Shown here piece by piece: positions 26,737 through 34,927 of a DNA stretch of 64,000 nt. The position numbers and the translations under genes were made by a program. The notes under the pieces were generated by a model, which saw nothing but the letters and a program-made list of their open reading frames with translations, was not told the DNA's origin and made no database searches. Position 1 is the first letter of the stretch. Every line of letters begins with the position of its first letter. Source of the stretch: JBBSBY01 sp038250835 (GTDB lineage: Bacteria; Desulfobacterota; Desulfomonilia; Desulfomonilales; Desulfomonilaceae). The stretch spans positions 1 through 64,000 of the forward strand of contig JBBSBY010000007.1 of the NCBI GenBank assembly GCA_038250835.1, given 5' to 3'.

Positions 26737-26810
26737 TGGGGGATCGTCTAGAGGCAGGACGACGGGTTCTGGCCCCGTTAACCGAGGTTCGAATCCTCGT
26801 CCCCCAGCCA
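26737..26810 (+). tRNA. tRNA-Gln (anticodon CTG)
   Basis: A cloverleaf can be drawn: acceptor TGGGGGA pairs with TCCCCCA, followed by the discriminator G and an encoded CCA. The anticodon stem ACGGG/CCCGT encloses the loop TTCTGGC with anticodon CTG. The T-arm has GAGGTTCGAATCCTC. The sequence resembles bacterial glutamine tRNAs, including the weak first acceptor pair region. Length 74 with CCA. Confidence 0.95.
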
Positions 26811-26871
26811 AAACAGTGAACCGATCTTTTTCCCTTCTCATAGCTCCTGCACGTCCAAAGTGATAAAACCG

Positions 26872-27141
26872 TCACATCATCCCTGGAACACCATCGGGAA
26901 ATTTCAGACCCCGGAATATCCCGTTGTCCAGACGAAAACACAACTGTCGAGGTTTTCCTTTGCCCTTTTCATAATCCCGTAATTTTGGGTCAATCCATGC
27001 CCAGGCTGATTCCATTGTTTTCAATTGCCCTTCGGGCGCGTGAACTGTTTCTATATCGCCGTTATCCCAGGCGAACGTTACGGCGCCCGTCTCCATTTGA
27101 TCAAGAATAACTTTATCCCAGGCCTGTTTCTTTTGCTCCAT
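26872..27141 (-). CDS. Hypothetical protein in an operon with ecfT
   Basis: I do not recognise this 89-residue, charged, soluble protein. A run TGAGGCAAA before the ATG gives a fair ribosome binding site, and the gene starts 6 bases after the stop of ecfT, so it is probably translated with it. It is rich in tryptophan (four) and contains ETGAVTFAWDNGD and RQLCFRLDNGIFRGL, which suggest a small beta-rich fold. No cofactor motif is visible. Confidence 0.6.
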   Translation of the reverse strand: MEQKKQAWDKVILDQMETGAVTFAWDNGDIETVHAPEGQLKTMESAWAWIDPKLRDYEKGKGKPRQLCFRLDNGIFRGLKFPDGVPGMM

Positions 27142-27147
27142 TTTGCC

Positions 27148-27951
27148 TCACATCAGTACTGTCATGATGAACAGCGCTACTGCCCAACACGAAATTATAT
27201 AATCACTCTTGGCGAACTTGAATCGATTTAAATACGTTCTGGGCCGTCCCGGTTTGTATCCACGGACGGACATCGCCGTAGCCACAGCTTCACTTCGCCT
27301 TATTGCCGCTGAAATCGAGGGCCCCAGAATAGGGATATACATTTTTGCTCTGCCCGCAAATCCATGCTCGTCAAAGCTGATTCCTCTAGCTTTTTGAGCT
27401 TCAATTATAGCTCTCATTTCCAATTGAAAAACAGGTATGAATCGCAGAGCCAAAAAAAATATTGTCGCAATATCCTGAACCGGGACCCCTATTTTTTTTA
27501 AAGGGGCAGCCGTTCCTTCCAGGGCGCGAGCCAGCTCTACCGGCTTGGTGGTAAACACGAGCGCCAAAGAGATTAGCGCTCCCAAAAAAACTCTACCTGT
27601 TAATTCAAGGCCGAGCAATACGCCCTCCATGGTAAAGGGCGCTTCGTATCCGTATACATACAAAACTCGCCCGCTCCCGTGAAATAGCGCGTTCAATAAG
27701 AATACAAGAGAGAACATTAAGGAAAACTTGCGAATAATCGTGTGCCAAATAGAGATTGGCACACGAGATATCGCGACAGCCCCTAATACGGTCACGGAGG
27801 CAATCACGCCGACCAATGGGTGAATCGTCGCAAATACGCTATATAATATCAACGCCGCAGATATGAGCTTTGCTCGGGGATCAGCCCTATGAAGGATCGA
27901 ATCTCCGGGAATATATGAGCCTAGTAGAATATTTGAAGAAGGTTTTTTCAA
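27148..27951 (-). CDS. ecfT: ECF transporter transmembrane subunit EcfT (CbiQ family)
   Basis: The 267-residue protein has five or six membrane helices and the two characteristic Ala-Arg-Gly-type motifs in its cytoplasmic loop, ARG in AQKARGISFDE and VRG in AMSVRGYKPGR. These couple the ATPases to the substrate-binding S component of vitamin or metal importers. Start is a TTG at 27951, just after the tRNA-Ser gene. No EcfA ATPase or S component lies in the window, so the substrate cannot be named. Confidence 0.88.
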   Translation of the reverse strand: MKKPSSNILLGSYIPGDSILHRADPRAKLISAALILYSVFATIHPLVGVIASVTVLGAVAISRVPISIWHTIIRKFSLMFSLVFLLNALFHGSGRVLYVYGYEAPFTMEGVLLGLELTGRVFLGALISLALVFTTKPVELARALEGTAAPLKKIGVPVQDIATIFFLALRFIPVFQLEMRAIIEAQKARGISFDEHGFAGRAKMYIPILGPSISAAIRRSEAVATAMSVRGYKPGRPRTYLNRFKFAKSDYIISCWAVALFIMTVLM

Positions 27952-27982
27952 CTATCGCGCAGGGAAAGTCATGAACATTTTG

Positions 27983-28075
27983 TGGCGGAGAGAGAGGGAT
28001 TCGAACCCTCGGTAGAGCTCTACACCCTACACTCGCTTAGCAGGCGAGCACCTTCGGCCTCTCGGTCATCTCTCC
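27983..28075 (-). tRNA. tRNA-Ser (anticodon GCT)
   Basis: On the minus strand the acceptor GGAGAGA pairs with TCTCTCC, followed by G and encoded CCA. The anticodon stem CTCGC/GCGAG holds the loop CTGCTAA with anticodon GCT, reading AGC and AGT codons. A long variable arm (GTAGGGTGTAGAGCTCTAC region), as required for serine tRNA, and a T-arm GAGGGTTCGAATCCCTC are present. Length 93 with CCA. Confidence 0.95.
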
Positions 28076-28201
28076 GAATCATGAAGTTTGCTCAGACCGC
28101 CAAATAGGCGCGGTTACGTCCAGTCCGAGAACAAGATAGTTGAGCTTTGGCGCAAATGTCAAGGCACTTTTGAAAACATGGGTTCAACATCCGGCGGCAT
28201 T

Positions 28202-30130
28202 TCAATAGTGGTAATGCTCCCTAAAGTAATCCTTTGGAACTTCATCGAAAAAGCGTGATAAGGAAGCCCCGACCATACCTCTACTCCTATCTAAATACAT
28301 TTCAGGGTAGACAATTACCAAGTTACGTTTTGCGCGCGTCGCGGCAACGTAAACCAAACGCCTTTCTTCTTCCAGATCTTCCGGGGAGTTCATAGCCATA
28401 ACGGACGGGAGACGCCCCTCAATGGCCCAAATAAGGATTACTGTGTGCCATTCTAATCCTTTTGCCGAATGTATGGTCGATAGCGTCAACTTATCCGGTA
28501 AGCCAAATTGATCCTCCTGAAGAATATCCGGTGGGTCCAGCGCGGTTTCATTCAAAAATTTATCAAGAGAAGAATATTGCGCGGTCATATCCGCCAAGGT
28601 GTCCAAGTCTCTCATGCGTTTCGGGTAATTGTCGAAATTGCTTTGAAGGAAAGTGTAGTAATATTGATTAACCTTCGCCACTAGATCCCCAAGCGGGCCG
28701 CTAAACTCCTTCCATTCGATATAGTTTGTTAAAACTTCATGTAGGTTCGCGCCGCATTTCTTGTTTTTGCCGCAATAGGTCGCCAAGTCATTGGGAACGC
28801 CTTTCCCCAGATCCTCCGCCAGCTTCATGGCCGTTTTAGGGCCGACACCCGGCAGCATTTTGAGGACGCGAATCCAACTAACCGAATCTCTCGGATTATT
28901 TACAATCTTGAGATATGCCAAAACATCTTTAATATGCTGAGCTTCCAGGAACTTTGAACCGCCATATTTTACAAATGGAACACCACTTCGGCTGAGTTCA
29001 CCCTCGAGTTCAAAGGAGTGAAATCCCGCCCTGAACAGCACGGCAATTTCTTTTAAAGGAATACCGTGGCTGAATAGCTCGTTCACACATTTTACCACGA
29101 AGTTGCTTTGCCGCCTCTCATCGGAAGTCCGAGCGCACATGGGCAGCGGTCCGCCTGCAATTTCAGTAAACAATCGTTTGGGGAAACCTTCTACGGCTTT
29201 CTCGATTATGGTGTTTGTGATCCTCAGTATCGGCGCCGTGCTCCGATAATTTTGTTCGAGCTTTATTACCCGCGCTCCCTGAAATAGTTTAGGAAAATTG
29301 ATAATATTTTCGTAATTGGCGCCTCTAAACGAATATATGCTCTGAGAATCGTCGCCCACCACCATTACATTGTCATGTGTATATGCCGTCAAACGTACAA
29401 TCCGCGCTTGCAGAGCATTCGTGTCCTGATATTCATCGACTAAGATATGCCGCCAAGTTTCGGAGACTTTTCGCCGTAGTGGTTCATTTGACTCGAGCAG
29501 ATCGACGAAATTCACTAAAAGGTCATCGTAATCCATAGAATTGTTGGATCTTTTATGGTCATGATATTTCATACGAATATCTTCTATAATATCGGTATGC
29601 TCTGCAAAGTGGGAATAGTATTTGTGCAAAGCGGATTCAATATCAAGACTCATATTTATGGATTTGCTTATTATTTCACGGATTGTTCTAGATTTCGGGA
29701 GCTTTTTCAATTCGTCTTTGGATAAACCAAGGCGCCCCTTGATGAAATCTACGGCTTCAATGGAATCCGTTTGGTCCATAATTGAAAAGCCCTGTCCCCA
29801 GCCGACCATTGAGGCGTACCGTCTGAGCAAATAATTGGCTGTGGAATGGAAAGTGCCTCCGGAAACGTCCAGAGATTGTGATCCCAACAATTCCGAAACG
29901 CGCGCCAGCATTTCTTCCGCGGCTTTTCTGGTGAAGGTTAGCAGTAGAATCGATTCGGGTGGTATTCCGCTTTCAATGAGCCAGGCTACCCTATAAACTA
30001 TAGTCCGCGTTTTTCCGGAACCGGCGCCGGCAATAATGAGCACAGGGCCGCCCGGCATTGTCACGGCAGCGTATTGTTCGGAATTTAGATCCGTTTCATA
30101 GTTAAGTGGTCTGGAAGCTTGAGGGTTCAT
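28202..30130 (-). CDS. UvrD/PcrA/Rep-type SF1A DNA helicase
   Basis: The 642-residue helicase has Walker A AGAGSGKT after the Q-motif LNSEQYAAV, motif II VDEYQDTN, motif III GDDSQSIYSFRGA, motif IV LEQNYRST, motif V TIHSAKGLEW and motif VI YVAATRAKRNL. It unwinds DNA 3' to 5' and in this family acts in repair or replication restart. It is a little shorter than PcrA/UvrD and lacks an obvious C-terminal RNA polymerase-binding extension. It is transcribed alone, divergent from the DUF2225 gene. Confidence 0.93.
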   Translation of the reverse strand: MNPQASRPLNYETDLNSEQYAAVTMPGGPVLIIAGAGSGKTRTIVYRVAWLIESGIPPESILLLTFTRKAAEEMLARVSELLGSQSLDVSGGTFHSTANYLLRRYASMVGWGQGFSIMDQTDSIEAVDFIKGRLGLSKDELKKLPKSRTIREIISKSINMSLDIESALHKYYSHFAEHTDIIEDIRMKYHDHKRSNNSMDYDDLLVNFVDLLESNEPLRRKVSETWRHILVDEYQDTNALQARIVRLTAYTHDNVMVVGDDSQSIYSFRGANYENIINFPKLFQGARVIKLEQNYRSTAPILRITNTIIEKAVEGFPKRLFTEIAGGPLPMCARTSDERRQSNFVVKCVNELFSHGIPLKEIAVLFRAGFHSFELEGELSRSGVPFVKYGGSKFLEAQHIKDVLAYLKIVNNPRDSVSWIRVLKMLPGVGPKTAMKLAEDLGKGVPNDLATYCGKNKKCGANLHEVLTNYIEWKEFSGPLGDLVAKVNQYYYTFLQSNFDNYPKRMRDLDTLADMTAQYSSLDKFLNETALDPPDILQEDQFGLPDKLTLSTIHSAKGLEWHTVILIWAIEGRLPSVMAMNSPEDLEEERRLVYVAATRAKRNLVIVYPEMYLDRSRGMVGASLSRFFDEVPKDYFREHYHY

Positions 30131-30296
30131 GGTTTATCGGCCAATCATTTAATCATTTTAGTCTCTTTTTACAAAGAGGAAAAGTGATCTGAAGAAAAGC
30201 ATGGTCAAAAGCCCTTATATATGGTATGTTACGGGCGTCGCGGGTTTTCGGGGAGGTTATTAGTTAGGTGAGAATTTTATTTTCAAGGAGGATTGC

Positions 30297-31094
30297 GTGA
30301 ATAGTTCAGTAACGGTTCTTGCCTGCCCCCTTTGTTACAATCACTTTTCCCACTCTCGGAACTCTGATACCAAGAGTTCGGCAATATACGGATATGGTCT
30401 GGATTTTCGCGTCGTCCCCAGAGACTGCAAAAGATCCTCCGACATCGCCACCTGCCCTGAATGCCTGTTCACATTTAGACTGCAAGATCTCAATCGCCGC
30501 GTTCCCGGGCATATAAAGGATATCGTCCGTTCATCAAATCACAAGAAGATATTCGATAAGTACCCCAATGAAGCGAGTACTGCGCGGAGCTGGTCCGCGC
30601 TGGTTTCTATTTTGGACGCCCGTAATCTCAATCCCCGGGATCTCGGCGTTCTCAGTCTTCGCGGCTCATGGGTGGCCAGGGAACTCGGAAGCTGGGAAAC
30701 AGAGCTGGAGTTGCTCGAATGCGCCAACTACTATTTTGACGACGCATTACGCCGCGGATTGACCAAGGGCGATCCGGGCATGGTAATGTATTTGTTGGGA
30801 GAAATAAATAGACGACGAGGCGAATTCCTCAGATCTCGGGAAATGCTCACGTTTTTAGGTAACAATCCCCGATATAGGTATCCCGCGCTTTTATTGACCG
30901 TGCTCCTAGAGGAAGAGGACAGCACTCCATATTGGTCGCACTACTCACCCGATCAAATGGAACAACAGAGCCCACGCTTCAGAGGTTTGTTCCCGCCTTT
31001 GCGGAGCATTCCCCCCAAGAAAACAGAGTTTTCCCCTGATGAACTTTCTGAAAATGCCGAAAAGACCGACGGAGACGATCGGCGCATATTTTGA
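30297..31094 (+). CDS. DUF2225-family protein
   Basis: The 265-residue protein starts with two cysteine pairs, CPLCYNHF and CPECLFTFRL, that probably hold a zinc ion; this is the DUF2225 pattern. The remainder looks like TPR-type helical repeats (WVARELGSWETELELLECANYYFDDAL, then YLLGEINRRRGEFLRSREMLTFL). Function of the family is not established. Start is GTG with a strong AAGGAGG 6-7 bases upstream. Confidence 0.8.
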   Translation: MNSSVTVLACPLCYNHFSHSRNSDTKSSAIYGYGLDFRVVPRDCKRSSDIATCPECLFTFRLQDLNRRVPGHIKDIVRSSNHKKIFDKYPNEASTARSWSALVSILDARNLNPRDLGVLSLRGSWVARELGSWETELELLECANYYFDDALRRGLTKGDPGMVMYLLGEINRRRGEFLRSREMLTFLGNNPRYRYPALLLTVLLEEEDSTPYWSHYSPDQMEQQSPRFRGLFPPLRSIPPKKTEFSPDELSENAEKTDGDDRRIF

Positions 31095-31101
31095 CAAGTT
31101 T

Positions 31102-31139
31102 TCATGATCTCCGTCATAAGCCATAGACGGAGATCATGA
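31102..31139. other. Perfect 14-bp inverted repeat after DUF2225 gene
   Basis: TCATGATCTCCGTC (31102-31115) is repeated in perfect inverse orientation at 31126-31139 with a 10-base loop. It lies 8 bases after the DUF2225 stop. No run of T follows on either strand, so it is not a standard intrinsic terminator, but it could stop decay or be protein-bound. It sits about 100 bases ahead of gcdA. Confidence 0.6.
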
Positions 31140-31242
31140 CCAGCCGGCTGAATTTTTCCACTCTTTAATTGAAATCCAAGACACAACTTGGTATTCTACT
31201 TTGTCTTTAAACCTGCGGAAAAGAATCCACGGAGGAAATGGG

Positions 31243-32976
31243 ATGAGACCGTACTTCCAGAAAATGACGGAGCTTGGTAAGCCGCTCAGCGAGTCTAAGA
31301 TTAAGGATACTCAATCAAATGTTGAACAAATCAAAGAAGTAGAAGCAGAGCTTGCCGCGGCGGTGGAAAAAGTCAAGAATGCCGGTCTCCCGGCTTCCAA
31401 GATCAACCAAAGGGGCCAGTGGACAGTTTGGCAAAGACTGGAATATCTCGTTGACCCTGGAACTTGGTCGCCGCTGCATACAATATATGATCCCAAATCC
31501 AATGAAGAAGGCACAACCAGCGTCGTAGATGGATTAGGCAAAATTAACGGCAAATGGGCCGTCATAATAGGTTTTGACAATAAGGTGATGGCCGGCGCGT
31601 GGGTCGCGGGTCAGGCTGACAATGTTCTGCGCGTAACGGATTTGGCCAAGAGATTACGCGTGCCATTGGTATGGATCGTGAACTGCTCGGGTGTTAAGCT
31701 TACCGAGCAGGAGGAAGTCTATCCGGATCGCAGGGGCGGGGGCGCCACATTCTTCAGGCATGCTGAACTGGCGAAGCTTGGAGTTCCCGTAGTTGCAGGC
31801 GTTTACGGCACCAATCCGGCAGGCGGCGGTTATCACGGCATTAGTCCCGCCATCCTTCTTGCTCATAAAGACTGCAATATAGCCGTAGGCGGTGGGGGAA
31901 TCGTTAGCGGAATGAGCCCCAAGGGTCACTTCGATGTTGAAGGCGCAGAGGCGCTTATTGACGCCACCCGTCACTTCAAGGAAGTCCCTCCGGGAAGTGT
32001 GGGAGTTCATCACGATTCAACCGGATTTTTTAAGGAAGTTTACCAGACTGAAGAAGAAGTGCTGGACGCCTTAAAACATTATGTGGATATGACGCCGGCT
32101 TATGATCCAAAATTTTTCAGGGTAGCGGCGCCCGCTGACCCGAAGTTCTCTCCCGAAGATCTCAACCATTTAATTCCCATGAACCAGAAGGCAATATACT
32201 CCTTTGACGACGTGCTTTCAAGAATTGTAGACGGCAGTGAGCATCTTGAATTTAAACCGAAGTATGGCCCGGAAGTTTATACGGGTCTGACCAAACTTGA
32301 CGGATTCCTTGTCGGAGTTATAGGCAACAAGCAGGGATTTCTCGGTGTGGGTTACCCGGAATACGCTCCTTACCCCGGAATAGGCGGAAAGCTGTATCGC
32401 CAGGGCCTTATCAAAATGAATGAATTTGTAACTCTGTGTGGTCGAGATAGAGTGCCGATTGTTTGGTTTCAGGACACTTCCGGAATCGATGTGGGAGATA
32501 TCGCTGAAAAAGCCGAGCTTCTTGGACTTGGTCAATCTCTGATCTATTCCATAGAACAGACCAATGTTCCCATGATGCTGGTCGTGCTCCGCAAGGGAAC
32601 AGCGGCGGCTCATTACATCATGGGTGGACCAACCGCGAACAATCATTGCGCCTTCACGTTAGGAACTCCGACCACCGAAATATACGTTATGCACGGCGAA
32701 ACGGCTTCAGCCGCAAGTTTTGCTCGCCGGCTCGTTAAAGAAAAAGACGCCAATAGACCTTTAGATCCAGTTATAGACAAAATGAACGCCTTGGCGCAGC
32801 AATATTATGATCAGTCCCGACCGGTTTATTGCGCAAAGCGGGGATTCGTTGATGAAGTGGTCCAGTTTCAACAACTACGACAATATATGGTGGCGTTCGC
32901 CGGTTGCGCATATCAGAACCCCGATTCAATCTGCCCCCATCACCAGATGATTATCCCCAGATTAATCAAAGGATAA
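31243..32976 (+). CDS. gcdA: Glutaconyl-CoA decarboxylase alpha subunit (carboxyltransferase)
   Basis: The 577-residue protein matches GcdA, the biotin-dependent carboxyltransferase of sodium-pumping glutaconyl-CoA decarboxylase. Early segments RGQWTVWQRLEYLVDPG and GAWVAGQADNVLRV, the tandem crotonase-fold domains with GTNPAGGGYH and GGGGIVSGMSPKGH, and the second-half motifs GIGGKLYRQGLIKMNEFVTL, GLGQSLIYSIEQ and ICPHHQMIIPR fit closely. The ATG at 31243 is chosen because GGAGG lies 7 bases upstream. No beta, gamma or delta subunit is adjacent, so the other subunits must lie elsewhere. In syntrophic and aromatic-degrading anaerobes this enzyme acts in glutaryl-CoA breakdown. Confidence 0.9.
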   Translation: MRPYFQKMTELGKPLSESKIKDTQSNVEQIKEVEAELAAAVEKVKNAGLPASKINQRGQWTVWQRLEYLVDPGTWSPLHTIYDPKSNEEGTTSVVDGLGKINGKWAVIIGFDNKVMAGAWVAGQADNVLRVTDLAKRLRVPLVWIVNCSGVKLTEQEEVYPDRRGGGATFFRHAELAKLGVPVVAGVYGTNPAGGGYHGISPAILLAHKDCNIAVGGGGIVSGMSPKGHFDVEGAEALIDATRHFKEVPPGSVGVHHDSTGFFKEVYQTEEEVLDALKHYVDMTPAYDPKFFRVAAPADPKFSPEDLNHLIPMNQKAIYSFDDVLSRIVDGSEHLEFKPKYGPEVYTGLTKLDGFLVGVIGNKQGFLGVGYPEYAPYPGIGGKLYRQGLIKMNEFVTLCGRDRVPIVWFQDTSGIDVGDIAEKAELLGLGQSLIYSIEQTNVPMMLVVLRKGTAAAHYIMGGPTANNHCAFTLGTPTTEIYVMHGETASAASFARRLVKEKDANRPLDPVIDKMNALAQQYYDQSRPVYCAKRGFVDEVVQFQQLRQYMVAFAGCAYQNPDSICPHHQMIIPRLIKG

Positions 32977-33078
32977 TGGAAAGATGAGTGGATACTCTAT
33001 TAATTGGAGCAGCTTTTGAATGCAATAATCCAAATGATTTATTGAGAATCGTAACCATCAGAACGAAAAAGTAACTGA

Positions 33079-33113
33079 AGAGCGGCCCTAGCTCATTAAG
33101 ATTGGGCCGCTCT
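33079..33113 (+). terminator. Hairpin downstream of gcdA
   Basis: AGAGCGGCCC (33079-33088) and GGGCCGCTCT (33104-33113) form a perfect 10-bp stem with a 15-base loop, 103 bases after the gcdA stop. The following bases (CCCGTTCC) are not a T run, so termination strength is uncertain. Confidence 0.5.
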
Positions 33114-33491
33114 CCCGTTCCACCGAAATGACGAATGAGCGGGGATGCAGATGTTGCTAAATCTCACTTATTCACTCGTATGATCAATTACTTTGCTGGA
33201 CCTGCCGCTAATCATTACAGAAAATTAATTTTCAAAAAAAATGTTCATCTAATTGTATTTTTTTGAATCGGAATTATCTTGAGTCCATGCCGACCTTTTT
33301 TCAAACAACACGGTAAACGAATGTTTTAATCTTAGATTCCAAAATTAATCGATAACCTGATTTTGTAATCACTTGAAATGCACAAGTAGAAGAATGCGTT
33401 TGAGGCTGATTATATACAAATGACGCACGATAAAAAAAGTCCTTTTAAACTTTATAAATCGGAGATTAATGATCCGTCGGTAGTATGACAA

Positions 33492-33511
33492 GGAATACAT
33501 TTGAGTATTCC
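33492..33511. promoter_or_regulatory. Palindrome ahead of rubrerythrin
   Basis: GGAATACATTTGAGTATTCC has perfect 7-bp arms around a 6-base centre and ends 24 bases before the rubrerythrin ATG. Its position suits an operator for a peroxide or iron regulator such as PerR/Fur, or a 5'UTR stem. Neither consensus is matched closely, so the binder is unknown. Confidence 0.4.
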
Positions 33512-33535
33512 ACCAAATTAAATCAGGAGTAACAG

Positions 33536-34039
33536 ATGAGCGAAACCGAAAAGAATTTGTGGGCGGCGTTTGCAGGCGAATCTCAGGCGAACAGAAAATA
33601 CTTGGCGTTTGCAAAAAAGGCGGAAGTAGAAGGACACAAAGGAGTTGCCAAGCTGTTCCGCGCCGCGGCCTCAGCCGAGACAATTCACGCGCACAATCAT
33701 TTGGACGCGCTAAATGGGGTCAAATCGACCGTTGAAAATCTGAAGGAAGCCTATAATGGTGAACACCACGAATTTTCGGTGATGTACCCGGAGTTTTTAG
33801 AAAAATCCAAGGCAGAAAAGGTCGGCGGCGCCACGAAAACGTTTCACTGGGCGAATGAAGTTGAAAAGGTTCACGGGAATTTGTATCAAGAGGCGCTTAA
33901 GGCCGTTGAAGCAGGTCAGTCGGTTCCTGAAAAAGATTACTATATTTGCCGAAAATGCGGTTACACGGTTGGCGATGAGGCGCCCGATAAGTGCCCGGTT
34001 TGTGGAGCAAAGAAGTCGGAATTCTTTGTCGTCGATTAA
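33536..34039 (+). CDS. Rubrerythrin
   Basis: This 167-residue protein has a diiron ferritin-like helical bundle (ESQANRKYLAFA, AAASAETIHAHNHL, ANEVEKVHGNLY carry the Glu and His ligands) and a C-terminal rubredoxin-like site with Cys138, Cys141, Cys153 and Cys156. Rubrerythrin reduces hydrogen peroxide in the cytoplasm of anaerobes using electrons from rubredoxin or NADH systems. A good AGGAG precedes the ATG. It is a single-gene unit closed by a terminator at 34107. Confidence 0.97.
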   Translation: MSETEKNLWAAFAGESQANRKYLAFAKKAEVEGHKGVAKLFRAAASAETIHAHNHLDALNGVKSTVENLKEAYNGEHHEFSVMYPEFLEKSKAEKVGGATKTFHWANEVEKVHGNLYQEALKAVEAGQSVPEKDYYICRKCGYTVGDEAPDKCPVCGAKKSEFFVVD

Positions 34040-34106
34040 ATCGTCGGCTGATTTTTTACACGGCGCCTGCTGATTTTTTTAAGCAGGTAAGCTCGTGATA
34101 AACAAT

Positions 34107-34137
34107 GGGACGATCAGACTGGTCGTCCCTGCTTTAT
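34107..34137 (+). terminator. Intrinsic terminator after rubrerythrin
   Basis: GGGACGATC (34107-34115) pairs with GGTCGTCCC (34121-34129), including one G-T wobble, around a five-base loop, followed by TGCTTTATT. It lies about 70 bases after the rubrerythrin stop codon. Confidence 0.65.
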
Positions 34138-34226
34138 TAAGCTTACTGTGGCTGCTATCGTTGTGATAAATGGTTTCACGTGAATTATCGCGCAAACGAG
34201 GGGCATGCGATGAGTCGGCGACCTCG

Positions 34227-34844
34227 TCAGGGCAATATTTTCACCGGAGTCCCCACCTCCACCATCTCGTAGAGTTCTGCGGCGTCTTTAGGGTACATGT
34301 GAATACAACCGTATGATTTTCTTAACATGCCGCCGTCATGCCTTTTATCCGCGTGAATATGAATGCAGTCTCCCGTAAAGCCAAGTTCCAGGTCTCTTTC
34401 GTTTGGGTAATTAATACTTATCACCGTTGCCATGTCACCGCCGTAAGGCTCAGCCCAGAGTTTTTCGAGAGGCGGGCCGGAATTGGCAATGACGAATTTA
34501 TTGGATTTACACCAACTTTTTTCGTCAATGATCCTATTACCCTTGCTGGACCGTTTAGAAGCCATCCATGAAACTTCATAATCACCGATGGGTGTCCGAT
34601 GATCGCCGCTATGACGTTTCGCCAAGCCGCCCTTCCCCGTCTGCACTGGATATTCACGGATCAGCTCGGTTCCTTGCCAGAGTTGGAGCAAGTTCAGAGA
34701 ACAATGAATTGAGACAGTGAAAACTGAACATTTTGGCTGAATGATTTGCGGCGGTTCCGCATTTGCCGGGAGGGCCAATACACATAGCACAACTAAACAG
34801 TTTGCGAACATTCCGGCAAGCAGAGCCATGTGGCGATCTTTCAT
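34227..34844 (-). CDS. L,D-transpeptidase (YkuD family), exported
   Basis: The 205-residue protein has a signal peptide (hydrophobic residues about 7-27, cleavage after ALPANA) and a YkuD domain. YPVQTGKGGLAKRHSGDHRTPIGDY begins the domain and IHIHADKR plus KSYGCIHM hold the catalytic His and Cys. The usual SxGC(V/I)R is SYGCIH here, with Arg replaced by His, a small deviation. Such enzymes crosslink peptidoglycan through L,D bonds or attach lipoproteins. It is convergent with rubrerythrin. Two possible starts (34844, 34829) exist. Confidence 0.88.
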   Translation of the reverse strand: MKDRHMALLAGMFANCLVVLCVLALPANAEPPQIIQPKCSVFTVSIHCSLNLLQLWQGTELIREYPVQTGKGGLAKRHSGDHRTPIGDYEVSWMASKRSSKGNRIIDEKSWCKSNKFVIANSGPPLEKLWAEPYGGDMATVISINYPNERDLELGFTGDCIHIHADKRHDGGMLRKSYGCIHMYPKDAAELYEMVEVGTPVKILP

Positions 34845-34927
34845 TATGTATTCATTTTATGAAGCTTTTCTGATACAAATCCTTCGCGGACGTTCGGAAA
34901 CTAACATAATTTAAGGCGCGCCTCAAC

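Larger units (their letters stand above)
32977..33535. other. Intergenic region, gcdA to rubrerythrin
   Basis: About 560 AT-rich bases without a credible gene. It contains a 10-bp GC-rich hairpin near 33079-33113 and a 20-bp palindrome just ahead of rubrerythrin, listed separately. The region 33210-33480 is very AT-rich with several A and T runs and probably holds the rubrerythrin promoter, but no clear -35/-10 pair stands out. Confidence 0.6.
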
